The notes under the pieces are model-generated. The model saw only the letters and a list, made by a program, of their open reading frames with translations. It ran no database searches and was not told where the DNA came from. From Betaproteobacteria bacterium (GTDB lineage: Bacteria; Pseudomonadota; Gammaproteobacteria; Burkholderiales; Burkholderiaceae_C), in NCBI GenBank assembly GCA_005882155.1, contig VBCQ01000062.1:1-22845 (forward strand): DNA of 22,845 nt. Direction: 5' to 3'. This document shows positions 15,641 through 22,508 of the stretch, one piece after another. Positions within the stretch are counted from its first letter, which is position 1, and the number at the start of each line of letters is the position of its first letter. Both the position numbers and the translations under genes were made by a program.

Positions 15641-16234
15641 TCAGTGCACGCGGCGCCGCGTCGTGGCCCAGCCGACCAAGCCCAGCCCCACACCCATCAG
15701 CGCATAGGTCTCGGGCTCGGGAACCGCGTTCAGGAAGCCGCGGATTTCCCCGCCGGGGAACTGTGTCGTGTGGATGTTCAGGTAGGCGTCGCCGGCGTTC
15801 AGTCCCGCGACCAGCGCGGCGAAGGCCGACGCGGGCGTGCCTCCGTTCGCGGTAACGAATGCCGGGTTGTAGCTCGACGCGAGCGTCATGTCGAAGGTGT
15901 GGTCGTAGGTCCCCGATGTGACGCCGCCAGGGAAGCCGGTGAAGGTCGGCGTGACCGTCGCCACGCCGGCGGTGCCGGTGCCCGGCGACGCGGTGCAGCA
16001 GTGGATGTGCGCTGCGGTGTCCGGGGTCGTCAGGTTCGCGAACGTGACCTGCACTTCCATCGTGTTCGCCGTCGTGTCCACCGTGACGGTGGCGTTGCCG
16101 GTGCCGGGCGACGCGTTCGGCGGTGATTCGGCGCTGCCGGACAGCGTCGCGGTGTAGATGGTGGTGATTGCCGAGGCCGGCATCGCGGCGGCGGCGCCGA
16201 GAAGGCACAGGGCCAACATGGCACTGGGTTTCAT
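15641..16234 (-). CDS. CHRD domain protein with PEP-CTERM sorting signal
   Basis: Predicted 197-residue exported protein. Residues 1-22 form a signal peptide ending AMPASA. Residues about 27-165 look like one CHRD domain, a beta-rich extracellular domain: YTATLSGSAESPPNASPGTG at the start, AAHIHCCTA in the middle, then NAGDAYLNIHTTQFPGGEIRG cut to the closing FPGGEIRGFL. Residues 171-197 are a PEP-CTERM tag: VPEPETYALMG, a hydrophobic helix, then RRR. In PEP-CTERM systems the tag is cut by exosortase, usually linked to exopolysaccharide and biofilm export. An AGGAGGGA ribosome-binding site precedes ATG 16234. It lies against the direction of, and between, hisA and hisF, so it is probably an inserted gene with its own promoter. 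Confidence 0.9.
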   Translation of the reverse strand: MKPSAMLALCLLGAAAAMPASAITTIYTATLSGSAESPPNASPGTGNATVTVDTTANTMEVQVTFANLTTPDTAAHIHCCTASPGTGTAGVATVTPTFTGFPGGVTSGTYDHTFDMTLASSYNPAFVTANGGTPASAFAALVAGLNAGDAYLNIHTTQFPGGEIRGFLNAVPEPETYALMGVGLGLVGWATTRRRVH

Positions 16235-16363
16235 GACAAATCCCTCCTAGGGGAAACGGGTTGAAGCATGGTTTGCGCGCGGCTTCTTGATAGCGTCCAC
16301 GTCGACCACAACGAACCGCCCGCGTGACCTTGGGGTCGCGCTGGCGGGACCCGACTCTGTGGA

Positions 16364-16369
16364 TATAGT
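16364..16369 (+). promoter_or_regulatory. possible -10 element (TATAGT) for hisF
   Basis: TATAGT lies 27 bases before the hisF ATG in an otherwise GC-rich gap of 162 bases. The -35 region at 17 bases' spacing (CTGGCG) is a weak match. hisF would need its own promoter because a minus-strand gene separates it from hisA, which makes this the best candidate seen. Confidence 0.3.
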
Positions 16370-16396
16370 TGGCTCCTGCCCCTCCTGCAACCCCCC

Positions 16397-17161
16397 ATGC
16401 TCGCCAAACGCATCATTCCCTGCCTCGACGTCACCGGCGGCCGCGTCGTCAAAGGCGTCAATTTCGTCGAGCTGCGCGACGCCGGCGATCCGGTCGAGAT
16501 CGCCGCGCGCTACAACGAGCAAGGCGCCGACGAACTGACCTTTCTCGACATCACCGCGACCAGCGACGATCGCGACCTGATCCTGCACATCATCGAAGCC
16601 GTGGCGTCGCAGGTCTTCATTCCGCTGACCGTCGGCGGCGGCGTGCGCAGCGTCGACGACGTGCGGCGGCTGTTGAACGCCGGTGCCGACAAGGTGAGCT
16701 TCAATTCGGCTGCGGTCGCGAACCCGCAAGTCATCCGCGATGCATCGCGCAAGTACGGCGCGCAGTGCATCGTGGTGGCGATCGACGCGAAGCGGCGCGG
16801 CGAGCAGACGCTGGCTTGGGACGTCTACACCCATGGCGGCCGCAAGAACACCGGTCTCGACGCGGTGCAATGGGCCAAGCAGATGGTCGAGCATGGTGCC
16901 GGCGAGATCCTGCTTACCAGCATGGACCGCGACGGCACCCGCATCGGCTTCGACCTCGAGCTCACGCGTGCGGTCAGCGATGCGGTGGACGTGCCCGTCA
17001 TCGCGTCGGGCGGCGTCGGCAACTTGCAGCACCTCGCCGACGGCATCCAGCTCGGCGGCGCCGACGCGGTGCTCGCCGCAAGCATCTTCCACTACGGCGA
17101 GCACACGGTGGCCGAAGCGAAGTCGCTGATGGCGAGCCGCGGAATTCCCGTGCGCCAATGA
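16397..17161 (+). CDS. hisF: imidazole glycerol phosphate synthase, cyclase subunit
   Basis: Predicted 254-residue TIM-barrel cyclase that takes ammonia from HisH and converts PRFAR to imidazole glycerol phosphate and AICAR. The start MLAKRIIPCLDVTGGRVVKG contains the catalytic Asp of CLDV. The second catalytic Asp is in ITSMDRDGT-like LLTSMDRDGTRIGFD, and the phosphate loops are TVGGGVRSVDD and IASGGVGNLQHL. All look intact. It is separated from hisA by about 800 bases. In many Burkholderiales hisI and hisE follow; here the next gene is rsmD, so the second and third pathway steps are encoded elsewhere. Confidence 0.97.
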   Translation: MLAKRIIPCLDVTGGRVVKGVNFVELRDAGDPVEIAARYNEQGADELTFLDITATSDDRDLILHIIEAVASQVFIPLTVGGGVRSVDDVRRLLNAGADKVSFNSAAVANPQVIRDASRKYGAQCIVVAIDAKRRGEQTLAWDVYTHGGRKNTGLDAVQWAKQMVEHGAGEILLTSMDRDGTRIGFDLELTRAVSDAVDVPVIASGGVGNLQHLADGIQLGGADAVLAASIFHYGEHTVAEAKSLMASRGIPVRQ

Positions 17162-17258
17162 CTGCGGCGCCGCAGCGGCGGCAGGCCGAGCGCTGGGCCG
17201 CTCCCGAGCCGGCCTGCGTTCCCTCGGGGGACCGGCCGACGTACTCGTCGGACGAGGG
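17162..17258. repeat. structured intergenic element between hisF and rsmD
   Basis: The gap is rich in inverted repeats. CTGCGGCGCCGCAG (17162-17175) is a perfect 14-base palindrome directly after the hisF stop. GCAGGCC (17181-17187) pairs with GGCCTGC (17211-17217). CCGACG (17236-17241) pairs with CGTCGG (17246-17251) around TACT, and this hairpin is nested inside CCCTCG (17221-17226) pairing with CGAGGG (17253-17258). Such clustering suggests a dispersed intergenic repeat, or a terminator region for hisF. No second copy is in the window. Confidence 0.4.
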
Positions 17259-17264
17259 GCACCA

Positions 17265-17840
17265 ATGAACCTGCCCCGCGAGGTGCGAATCATCGGCGGC
17301 CAGTGGAAGCGCAGCAAGCTGCCGGTCGCCGATTCGCCGGGGCTGCGTCCGACGCCCGACCGGGTCCGCGAAACGCTGTTCAACTGGCTCGGCCAGGACT
17401 TGAGCGGCTGGCGCTGCCTCGATGCCTTCGCCGGCAGCGGTGCACTGGGCTTCGAAGCGGCGTCGCGCGGCGCGGCCGAGGTGGTGCTGGTCGAGCGCGA
17501 TCCGCGCATCGTCCGCAGCCTGCGCGAGTCGCAGCAGCGATTGCAAGCGACGGCATTGAGAGTCGAAGCCGCCGACGCGCTCGCAGTCCTGCGGCGCGCG
17601 AATCCGCAGAGCTTCGAGCTGGTGTTCATCGACCCGCCGTTCGACGCCAAGCTCTTCGATGTCGCGCTGGCCGCAGCGGCCAACGTCGTCGTGCCCGGAG
17701 GGTTCATCTACCTCGAGGCCGACCGTGCGTATGACGACGCAGCGGTCGCGCCAATCGGCCTGCGAGTTCACCGGCATGCGCGCGCCGGCGCCGTGCACTT
17801 TCACCTGCTGCAGCGGCAGGAGCCGGCCGACGCCGCTTGA
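17265..17840 (+). CDS. rsmD: 16S rRNA (guanine-966-N2)-methyltransferase
   Basis: Predicted 191-residue SAM-dependent methyltransferase that modifies G966 of 16S rRNA in the 30S subunit. The N-terminal EVRIIGGQWKRSKLP and RPTPDRVRETLFNWL segments are typical of RsmD. The SAM-binding motif I is CLDAFAGSGALGFEA (FAGSGALG at 55-62), and the catalytic motif is DPPF (123-126). It is followed by coaD and a ferredoxin gene, as in many betaproteobacteria. Its position directly after hisF is less usual. Confidence 0.94.
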   Translation: MNLPREVRIIGGQWKRSKLPVADSPGLRPTPDRVRETLFNWLGQDLSGWRCLDAFAGSGALGFEAASRGAAEVVLVERDPRIVRSLRESQQRLQATALRVEAADALAVLRRANPQSFELVFIDPPFDAKLFDVALAAAANVVVPGGFIYLEADRAYDDAAVAPIGLRVHRHARAGAVHFHLLQRQEPADAA

Positions 17841-17885
17841 CCTGCCCGGCTACACTGCGGCCGCCACCTGCAGCAGGAGCGCGCC

Positions 17886-18389
17886 TTGACCTCCGTGACC
17901 AAACTGACCGCCGTCTACCCAGGCACTTTCGACCCGATGACGCTCGGCCACGAAGACCTGATGCGCCGCGCCAGCCGGCTGTTCGAGCGGTTGATCCTTG
18001 CGGTCGCCGCGGGGCACCACAAGAGCACGATGTTCAGCGTCGAGGAGCGTCTGGACATCGCGAAGGAGTTGTCGTCCAGGTACAAGAACGTCGAGGTCAT
18101 CGCATTCCGCGGGCTGCTGCGCGACTTCGTCGTCGCGAATGGCGGCAAGGTCGTGGTGCGCGGGCTGCGCGCTGTCAGCGACTTCGAATACGAATTTCAG
18201 ATGGCCGGAATGAACCGGCAGCTGATGCCCGAGGTCGAAACCTTGTTCCTGACGCCGAGCGACCAGTACCAATTCGTTTCCGGTACTTTCGTGCGCGAGA
18301 TTGCCACTCTGGGCGGTGATGTCTCGAAATTCGTGTCACCCTCGGTCAACCAGCGCTTGCAGCGCCGCGTCAAGCAAGTCGAACCCTGA
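17886..18389 (+). CDS. coaD: pantetheine-phosphate adenylyltransferase
   Basis: Predicted 167-residue cytoplasmic enzyme of coenzyme A synthesis: it joins 4'-phosphopantetheine and ATP to give dephospho-CoA. The nucleotidyltransferase motif is in YPGTFDPMTLGHEDL, with the TxGH His, and the second motif is in SGTFVREIA. The central VRGLRAVSDFEYEFQMAGMN is the CoaD signature. There is no ATG start. TTG 17886 has an AGGAG sequence 6 bases upstream; GTG 17895 would give a slightly shorter protein with poorer spacing. TTG was preferred for that reason. The gene lies 45 bases after rsmD. Confidence 0.95.
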   Translation: MTSVTKLTAVYPGTFDPMTLGHEDLMRRASRLFERLILAVAAGHHKSTMFSVEERLDIAKELSSRYKNVEVIAFRGLLRDFVVANGGKVVVRGLRAVSDFEYEFQMAGMNRQLMPEVETLFLTPSDQYQFVSGTFVREIATLGGDVSKFVSPSVNQRLQRRVKQVEP

Positions 18390-18412
18390 ACGCCAAAGAT
18401 CTGAGCAGCACC

Positions 18413-18685
18413 ATGGCACTGATGATTACGGATGAATGCATCAATTGCGATGTGTGCGAGCCCGAGTGCCCGAACCTGGCGATTTCGATGGGCCCGGAGT
18501 TCTACCAAATCGACCCGGCCAAGTGCACCGAATGCGTCGGCCACTTCGACGCTCCGCAGTGTGTCCAGGTCTGTCCGGTGAACTGCATCCCGATCAACCC
18601 GGCTCATGTCGAATCGAACGAGTCGCTGTGGGCGAAGTACCGGCGGCTTCAGCAGGCGGCGGGACCTGCGTCGGTCGCAGACTAA
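18413..18685 (+). CDS. YfhL family 2x(4Fe-4S) ferredoxin
   Basis: Predicted 90-residue ferredoxin with two 4Fe-4S cluster sites. The first motif is CINCDVCEPECP (Cys 9, 12, 15, 19). The second is CTECVGHFDAPQCVQVCP (Cys 38, 41, 50, 54), with the insertion between the second and third Cys that marks YfhL/Alvin-type ferredoxins; Cys 58 lies just after. The tail to residue 90 is also typical. It is a cytoplasmic one-electron carrier whose partner is not visible here. It follows coaD after 23 bases, an arrangement common in betaproteobacteria. Its stop is 9 bases from the stop of the minus-strand gene on the right. Confidence 0.94.
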   Translation: MALMITDECINCDVCEPECPNLAISMGPEFYQIDPAKCTECVGHFDAPQCVQVCPVNCIPINPAHVESNESLWAKYRRLQQAAGPASVAD

Positions 18686-18694
18686 GAATCTGAG

Positions 18695-19072
18695 CTACTT
18701 CTTCTTCGGCTCGACTGCAGTGAAGTCCGCGCCCGACGCAGGCTTGGACTTGGCATGCTTCTTCTTCGACTTGGCCGGTGCTGATGCAGCAGGCGCGGGC
18801 CGCGCGCCGATATTGCCGGCCAGCGCCGGCTTCTGTGCTGCAGCCTGAGCGCGCCGATCGCGCTCCATCTGCGCCGCCAGCTTGCGCTCCTGCGCTGCAA
18901 CTCGCCTTGCCTCGGCACGTTGCGCTGCGGTGCGCGAATCGGTCGCCTCGACGACCCTGCCGTCGGGGCAAGGCGTTTGCGAATACTCGCGGCCGCAGCG
19001 ATAGACCGGCCCGGCAGCTTCGGCCGCGCAACTCAAAACAGCGAGCAGGATCCACGCGGCGGCTCGAATCAT
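18695..19072 (-). CDS. small secreted protein of unknown function
   Basis: Predicted 125-residue protein. The first 20 or so residues form a signal peptide (MIRAAAWILLAVLSCAAEAA), so it is probably periplasmic. A small Cys-containing segment follows (VYRCGREYSQTPCPDG, about 22-38), similar in layout to the DUF4124-type start found in other exported proteobacterial proteins. Residues about 45-80 are a charged helix, RTAAQRAEARRVAAQERKL onward, likely coiled coil. The C-terminus is rich in Ala, Pro and Lys. Its ATG overlaps the pth stop (ATGA), so it is probably translated from the same transcript. I do not recognise a defined function. Confidence 0.7.
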   Translation of the reverse strand: MIRAAAWILLAVLSCAAEAAGPVYRCGREYSQTPCPDGRVVEATDSRTAAQRAEARRVAAQERKLAAQMERDRRAQAAAQKPALAGNIGARPAPAASAPAKSKKKHAKSKPASGADFTAVEPKKK

Positions 19073-19698
19073 GGGGTGGTCTCTTCGGGTTCGGTTGGTG
19101 CTGCGGGCTTCGGCGGCTTGGGCCGCGGCGGCTTGGCGTGGATCTTCATCATCGCGCGCTCCATGTCGCCATCGAGCAGCAGATCGAGCGCGGTGAGCGA
19201 CTGCGCAATGCACTTCTCGATCGCCTCGCGCTCTTCGAGCGGAGGCCTGCGCAACACGTAGTTGATGACCTCGGCCTTGACGCCGGGGTGGCCGATGCCC
19301 AGCCGCAGCCGCCAGTAGTCGCCGCTGCCGAGCTGCGCGTGAATGTCTTTCAATCCGTTGTGCCCGGCATGGCTGCCGCCGAGCTTGATCTTCACTTGGC
19401 CCGGCATCAGGTCGAGCTCGTCGTGCGCGATGAGGATCTCGTCGGGCTCGATCTTGAAGAAGCGCGCCAGCGCAGCGACCGACTTGCCCGATAGGTTCAT
19501 AAAGGTCATCGGCTCGAGCAGCCAGATCGGGCCTTCGGGCCGATTGACCCGCGCGACGAGGCCGTAGTAGCTGCGCTCGGGCGTGAGCGTCGCGCGCAAC
19601 GACCGCGCGACTTCGTCGAGCCACCAGAACCCGGCGTTGTGCCGCGTGGCCTCGTATTCGGGGCCCGGGTTACCCAAGCCGACAAGCAATCGAATCAT
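19069..19698 (-). CDS. pth: peptidyl-tRNA hydrolase
   Basis: Predicted 209-residue enzyme that releases peptides from stalled peptidyl-tRNA, recycling tRNA in the cytoplasm. The catalytic His 20 is in EATRHNAGFWWLD. Other active-site residues are visible: Asn in PMTFMNLSG, Asp in AHDELDL, and Asn in GGSHAGHNGLKDI. The N-terminus MIRLLVGLGNPGPEYE matches the family. The C-terminal 20 residues form a Pro/Lys-rich extension beyond the usual end (the family is about 190-195 residues). It lies downstream of rplY in the common prs-rplY-pth order, but a hairpin with a T run sits between rplY and pth. Confidence 0.96.
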   Translation of the reverse strand: MIRLLVGLGNPGPEYEATRHNAGFWWLDEVARSLRATLTPERSYYGLVARVNRPEGPIWLLEPMTFMNLSGKSVAALARFFKIEPDEILIAHDELDLMPGQVKIKLGGSHAGHNGLKDIHAQLGSGDYWRLRLGIGHPGVKAEVINYVLRRPPLEEREAIEKCIAQSLTALDLLLDGDMERAMMKIHAKPPRPKPPKPAAPTEPEETTP

Positions 19699-19734
19699 GG
19701 CGCGGATTATCCGTGTCGATCAACGCGCGAGCGG

Positions 19735-19763
19735 ACAAACAAAAGCCCCGCCGTAGCGGGGCT
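19735..19763 (-). terminator. rho-independent terminator after rplY
   Basis: On the minus strand AGCCCCGC (19763-19756) pairs with GCGGGGCT (19751-19744) around a 4-base loop, followed by TTTTGTTTG (19743-19735). An 8-bp GC-rich stem plus a T-rich tail is a standard intrinsic terminator. It lies 22 bases after the rplY stop and would reduce read-through into pth, which may need its own promoter or partial read-through. Confidence 0.8.
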
Positions 19764-19784
19764 CGAGTGAAGTGCCACCGCGAA

Positions 19785-20435
19785 TCACTTGCGGTTTTGC
19801 TTCTCGTCCTTCTTGCCCTTGGCCGGGGCAGGCGGCGCGGCGACGACTGCGACCGGTGCCTCGACGACTTCTTCCTCGGCGGCTTGCACCGACACCGAGA
19901 CGATCACCGGGTTCTTCTTGCCGTGGGTGACGATCTTGATGCCTTCGCCGAGCTTGATGTCGTCGACATGCAGCGACTGGCCCTTCGCGAGCTCGCTCAG
20001 ATCCACCGTCAGGTATTCCGGCAGCTGCGACGCGAGGCACTGGATGTGCAGCTCGGTGAGGATGTGGTTCACCAGGCAATGGTCGGTCTTCACGGCCGGC
20101 GAGTTTTCCTCGTTGATGAAGTGCAGCGGCACCTTCTTCGAGATTCGCGTCGTGCTGTCCACCCGCTGGAAATCGATGTGCTGCACCAGCGGCTTGAACG
20201 CGTGCATCTGGTAGTCGCGCAGGATCACCTGCTCGGTTTTGCCCTTCAGTTCCATTTCGAGAACCGACGAGTGGAAGCCTTCCTTCTTCAGCGCGAAGAA
20301 CAGGGCGTTGTGATCGAGCTCGATCAATGCCGGCTCGCCGGCACCGTAAACGATGCCGGGAACCTTTTGCGCATTGCGCAGGCGGCGGCTCGCTCCGGTC
20401 CCCTGCTGCGTGCGCTCAAAAGCGACGAATTTCAT
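19785..20435 (-). CDS. rplY: 50S ribosomal protein L25/general stress protein Ctc
   Basis: Predicted 216-residue ribosomal protein that binds 5S rRNA. It is the long, two-domain form (TL5/Ctc type). Residues 1-95 form the L25 domain: FERTQQGTGASRRLRN, the VPGIVYGAGEPA loop and VQHIDFQRVD at its end. Residues about 100-185 are the C-terminal beta domain (LVNHILTELHIQCL and LPEYLTVDLSELAKGQSLHV segments). The remainder is an Ala/Val/Lys-rich tail (PAPAKGKKDEKQ). Gene position after prs and before pth is the standard one in betaproteobacteria. Confidence 0.96.
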   Translation of the reverse strand: MKFVAFERTQQGTGASRRLRNAQKVPGIVYGAGEPALIELDHNALFFALKKEGFHSSVLEMELKGKTEQVILRDYQMHAFKPLVQHIDFQRVDSTTRISKKVPLHFINEENSPAVKTDHCLVNHILTELHIQCLASQLPEYLTVDLSELAKGQSLHVDDIKLGEGIKIVTHGKKNPVIVSVSVQAAEEEVVEAPVAVVAAPPAPAKGKKDEKQNRK

Positions 20436-20510
20436 GATGACTCCAAAAGTTCGAAGCGCCCGCGACCAGGCACTTCATGCGAACGAGCCCGACGGACTCG
20501 CAACCGATAA

Positions 20511-20528
20511 GGGGTCCGCCAGGACCCC
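20511..20528 (-). terminator. hairpin between prs and rplY
   Basis: GGGGTCC and GGACCCC (20511-20517 and 20522-20528) form a 7-bp stem with a 4-base loop, 11 bases after the prs stop. On the minus strand it is followed only by CTTAT, not a clear T run. It may be a weak terminator, or a leader element controlling rplY. The rest of the 103-base gap holds nothing else I recognise. Confidence 0.4.
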
Positions 20529-20538
20529 GCTAATCCTG

Positions 20539-21415
20539 TTAGAAATTACTGTTTTGCTCCGCGAACAACGACGTGACCGACTCGCCGTCCGAAATCCGGC
20601 GAATCGTTTCGGCAAACAAGAACGCGACCGACAACTGGCGCACCTTCGTGCAGGCCTTTCCTTCCTCGCTCAGCGGGACGGTGTTGGTGATGACGACCTC
20701 GTCGAGGGCCGAGCGCTTGATGCGTTCGATCGCCGGTCCGGAGAACACCGCGTGCGTGCAGTACGCGTAGATGCTCGCCGCGCGGCGCTCCTTCAGCACG
20801 TCGGCGGCCTTCACGAGGGTGCCGGCGGTGTCGATCATGTCGTCCATGATGACGCAGTTGCGGCCTTCGATCTCGCCGATGACGTGCATCACTTCCGAGA
20901 CGTTGGCCTTCGGACGGCGCTTGTCGATGATCGCGAGATCACAGCCGAGTTGCTTGGCCAGCGCGCGTGCGCGAACCACGCCGCCGACGTCGGGCGATAC
21001 GACGACGAGGTTGTCGTAGCGCTTGCTTTGCAGGTCGGACAGCAGCACCGGCGACGCATAGATGTTGTCGACCGGGATGTTGAAGAAGCCCTGGATCTGG
21101 TCGGCATGCAGGTCCATCGTCCTGGCGCGCATAGCCGAAGTACGGGATCACCGCGGTGACGCGCCGGGCCGATGCGCGCTTCAGCGCGTCGACCATGATG
21201 CACAGCTCCATCAGGTTTTCGTTCGTCGGCGCGCAGGTCGGCTGCAGCACGAAGATGTCGCGCGCGCGAACGTTCTGGTGGATCTCGATGTCGACTTCGC
21301 CGTCGGAGAAGCGGCCGACCTTCGCCTTGCCCAGCTCGATGCCGAGGTGGTTGGCAATTTCCTGGGCCAGCGCCGGGTTGGCGTTGCCGGTAAAGAGCAC
21401 GGTGTTGAAAAGCAC
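20539..21415 (-). pseudogene. prs: ribose-phosphate pyrophosphokinase, disrupted by an internal deletion and frameshift
   Basis: Prs makes PRPP from ribose 5-phosphate and ATP, the precursor for histidine, nucleotides and NAD. The start MLFNTVLFTGNANPALAQ at 21415 (GGAGGGA ribosome-binding site upstream) runs normally through FSDGEV, CAPTNENLMEL and PYFGYARQD (codon 99, at 21119-21121). There the frame changes. The second part resumes in another frame at TMDLHADQIQGFF and continues intact through DVGGVVRARALAK, KRRPKANVSEVMHV and DDMIDTAGTL (the PRPP-binding loop) to a stop at 20539. In E. coli Prs 28 residues separate the same two blocks; all are missing here, including arginines of the ATP site. 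The remaining 877 bases plus 86 would give 963, exactly 321 codons. So an 86-base deletion is inferred. As written, no functional protein can be made; assembly error is the main alternative. Confidence 0.9.
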
Positions 21416-21506
21416 ATTCCCTCCGTCGAGGCTCTCAGGGTCGGACCTCTGACCCGTTCGGTTCAGCCCCGGCGTGCACCGTGTGGCGCACCGGGAAACA
21501 ATTCAT

Positions 21507-21583
21507 TGGCAGGGGAGGAAGGACTCGAACCCTCGCATGTCGGAATCAAAATCCGATGCCTTAACCAACTTGGCGACTCCCCT
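21507..21583 (-). tRNA. tRNA-Gln (anticodon TTG)
   Basis: On the minus strand the cloverleaf is complete. The 5' arm AGGGGAG (21583-21577) pairs with CTCCCCT (21517-21511). The D arm contains the GCC..GGC pairs with TTGGTTA in the loop. The anticodon stem CGGAT/ATTCCG holds the loop TTTTGAT with anticodon TTG, reading CAA glutamine codons. The T loop contains GGTTCGAGTCC. The discriminator is G and CCA is encoded (21509-21507). It sits between ispE and prs, as in many betaproteobacteria. Confidence 0.95.
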
Positions 21584-21623
21584 ACACCGGTCCGACGCTC
21601 GTGCCTCGAACCTCAAACTTCCT

Positions 21624-22508
21624 TCAGTCTCGCGCCCACCCGGCCAGCGGATGCTGCTCCAGACTGCGGCACATTCTGCCAACCCATCCCGGCGGAAGAT
21701 CCGCCGGCATTGTCGCCGTGGGTTGACCGAGCGCGCCGTCCAACTTGCCGGCTCTTGCAAACACCGCGCTGCCCGAGCCCGTCATGCGGCTGTTGCCGAA
21801 ACGGGCTTCGAGCAGCTGGGCGGCTTGCGCCACCTCGGCGCAAACGCTCTCGGCCGGCGGCTGCAAATCATTGCGGCCCCATCCTTGAAGAAGACGTTCG
21901 CTGCCGGCGTCTGCAAGAAAGCCCGCAAGTATATCAGCGGCGTTGCTCCTCACGAGGCGCGGGCTCTCGAAAATCGCCCGCGTGGCGAGGCTGGCCGCGG
22001 GCTTCAGAACGGCGAACTGATGCGGCGGCAGCGCGAGCGGCGTCAAGCGCTCGCCGATGCCTTCGACGAGGGCGTTGTGCCCGCCGAGGAAAAACGGCAC
22101 GTCGGCGCCGAGCTCGAGTCCCAGCTTGGCGAGCCGCGATAAGGGCCAGTCGAGCCGCCACAGCCGGTTCAGCGCGAGCAGCGTCGACGCCGCGTCCGAG
22201 CTGCCGCCGCCCATGCCGGCACCCCAAGGCACTTGCTTCGCGATCGAGATGTCGACACCGAGAGCCGTGCCGCTGGCCATTTGCAGTGCGCGCGCGGCGC
22301 GCAGGCACAAGTCGTCTTCGGGCAATGCCGCTGCCAGGTCGTGGCGCGTGAGGCGGCCGTCGCGGCGAGCTTCGAAATGCAGGCTGTCGCACCAGTCGAT
22401 CAGCACGAACGCCGACTGCAGCAGGTGGTAGCCGTCGGCGCGCCGGCCGACGACGTGGAGAAACAGATTCAGCTTGGCCGGTGCAGCGACGTCGTAGAGC
22501 GCCTTCAT
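21624..22508 (-). CDS. ispE: 4-diphosphocytidyl-2-C-methyl-D-erythritol kinase
   Basis: Predicted 294-residue GHMP-family kinase of the MEP isoprenoid pathway; it phosphorylates CDP-methylerythritol at the 2-position. The N-terminal DVAAPAKLNLFLHVVGRRAD contains Lys 12, the counterpart of a catalytic residue. The ATP-binding loop is PWGAGMGGGSSDAA (94-107), and Asp 136 in LGADVPFFLGG is the second catalytic residue. The C-terminal SRMTGSGSAVFA is also conserved. ATG 22508 overlaps the lolB stop (ATGA), so the two are probably co-translated. The tRNA-Gln gene follows about 40 bases downstream. Confidence 0.96.
   Translation of the reverse strand: MKALYDVAAPAKLNLFLHVVGRRADGYHLLQSAFVLIDWCDSLHFEARRDGRLTRHDLAAALPEDDLCLRAARALQMASGTALGVDISIAKQVPWGAGMGGGSSDAASTLLALNRLWRLDWPLSRLAKLGLELGADVPFFLGGHNALVEGIGERLTPLALPPHQFAVLKPAASLATRAIFESPRLVRSNAADILAGFLADAGSERLLQGWGRNDLQPPAESVCAEVAQAAQLLEARFGNSRMTGSGSAVFARAGKLDGALGQPTATMPADLPPGWVGRMCRSLEQHPLAGWARD

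Noticed and set aside
20539..21132. Separate 197-residue gene formed by the second half of prs
   Set aside because: It has no ribosome-binding site, its first five codons are out-of-frame prs sequence, and it lacks the N-terminal domain. It is better read as the displaced end of a broken prs.
21430..21460. Imperfect dyad around CAGGGTCGGACCTCTGACC between tRNA-Gln and prs
   Set aside because: The arms are short and mismatched, with no conserved riboswitch features; no regulator site could be supported. No known PRPP- or purine-riboswitch pattern was seen.
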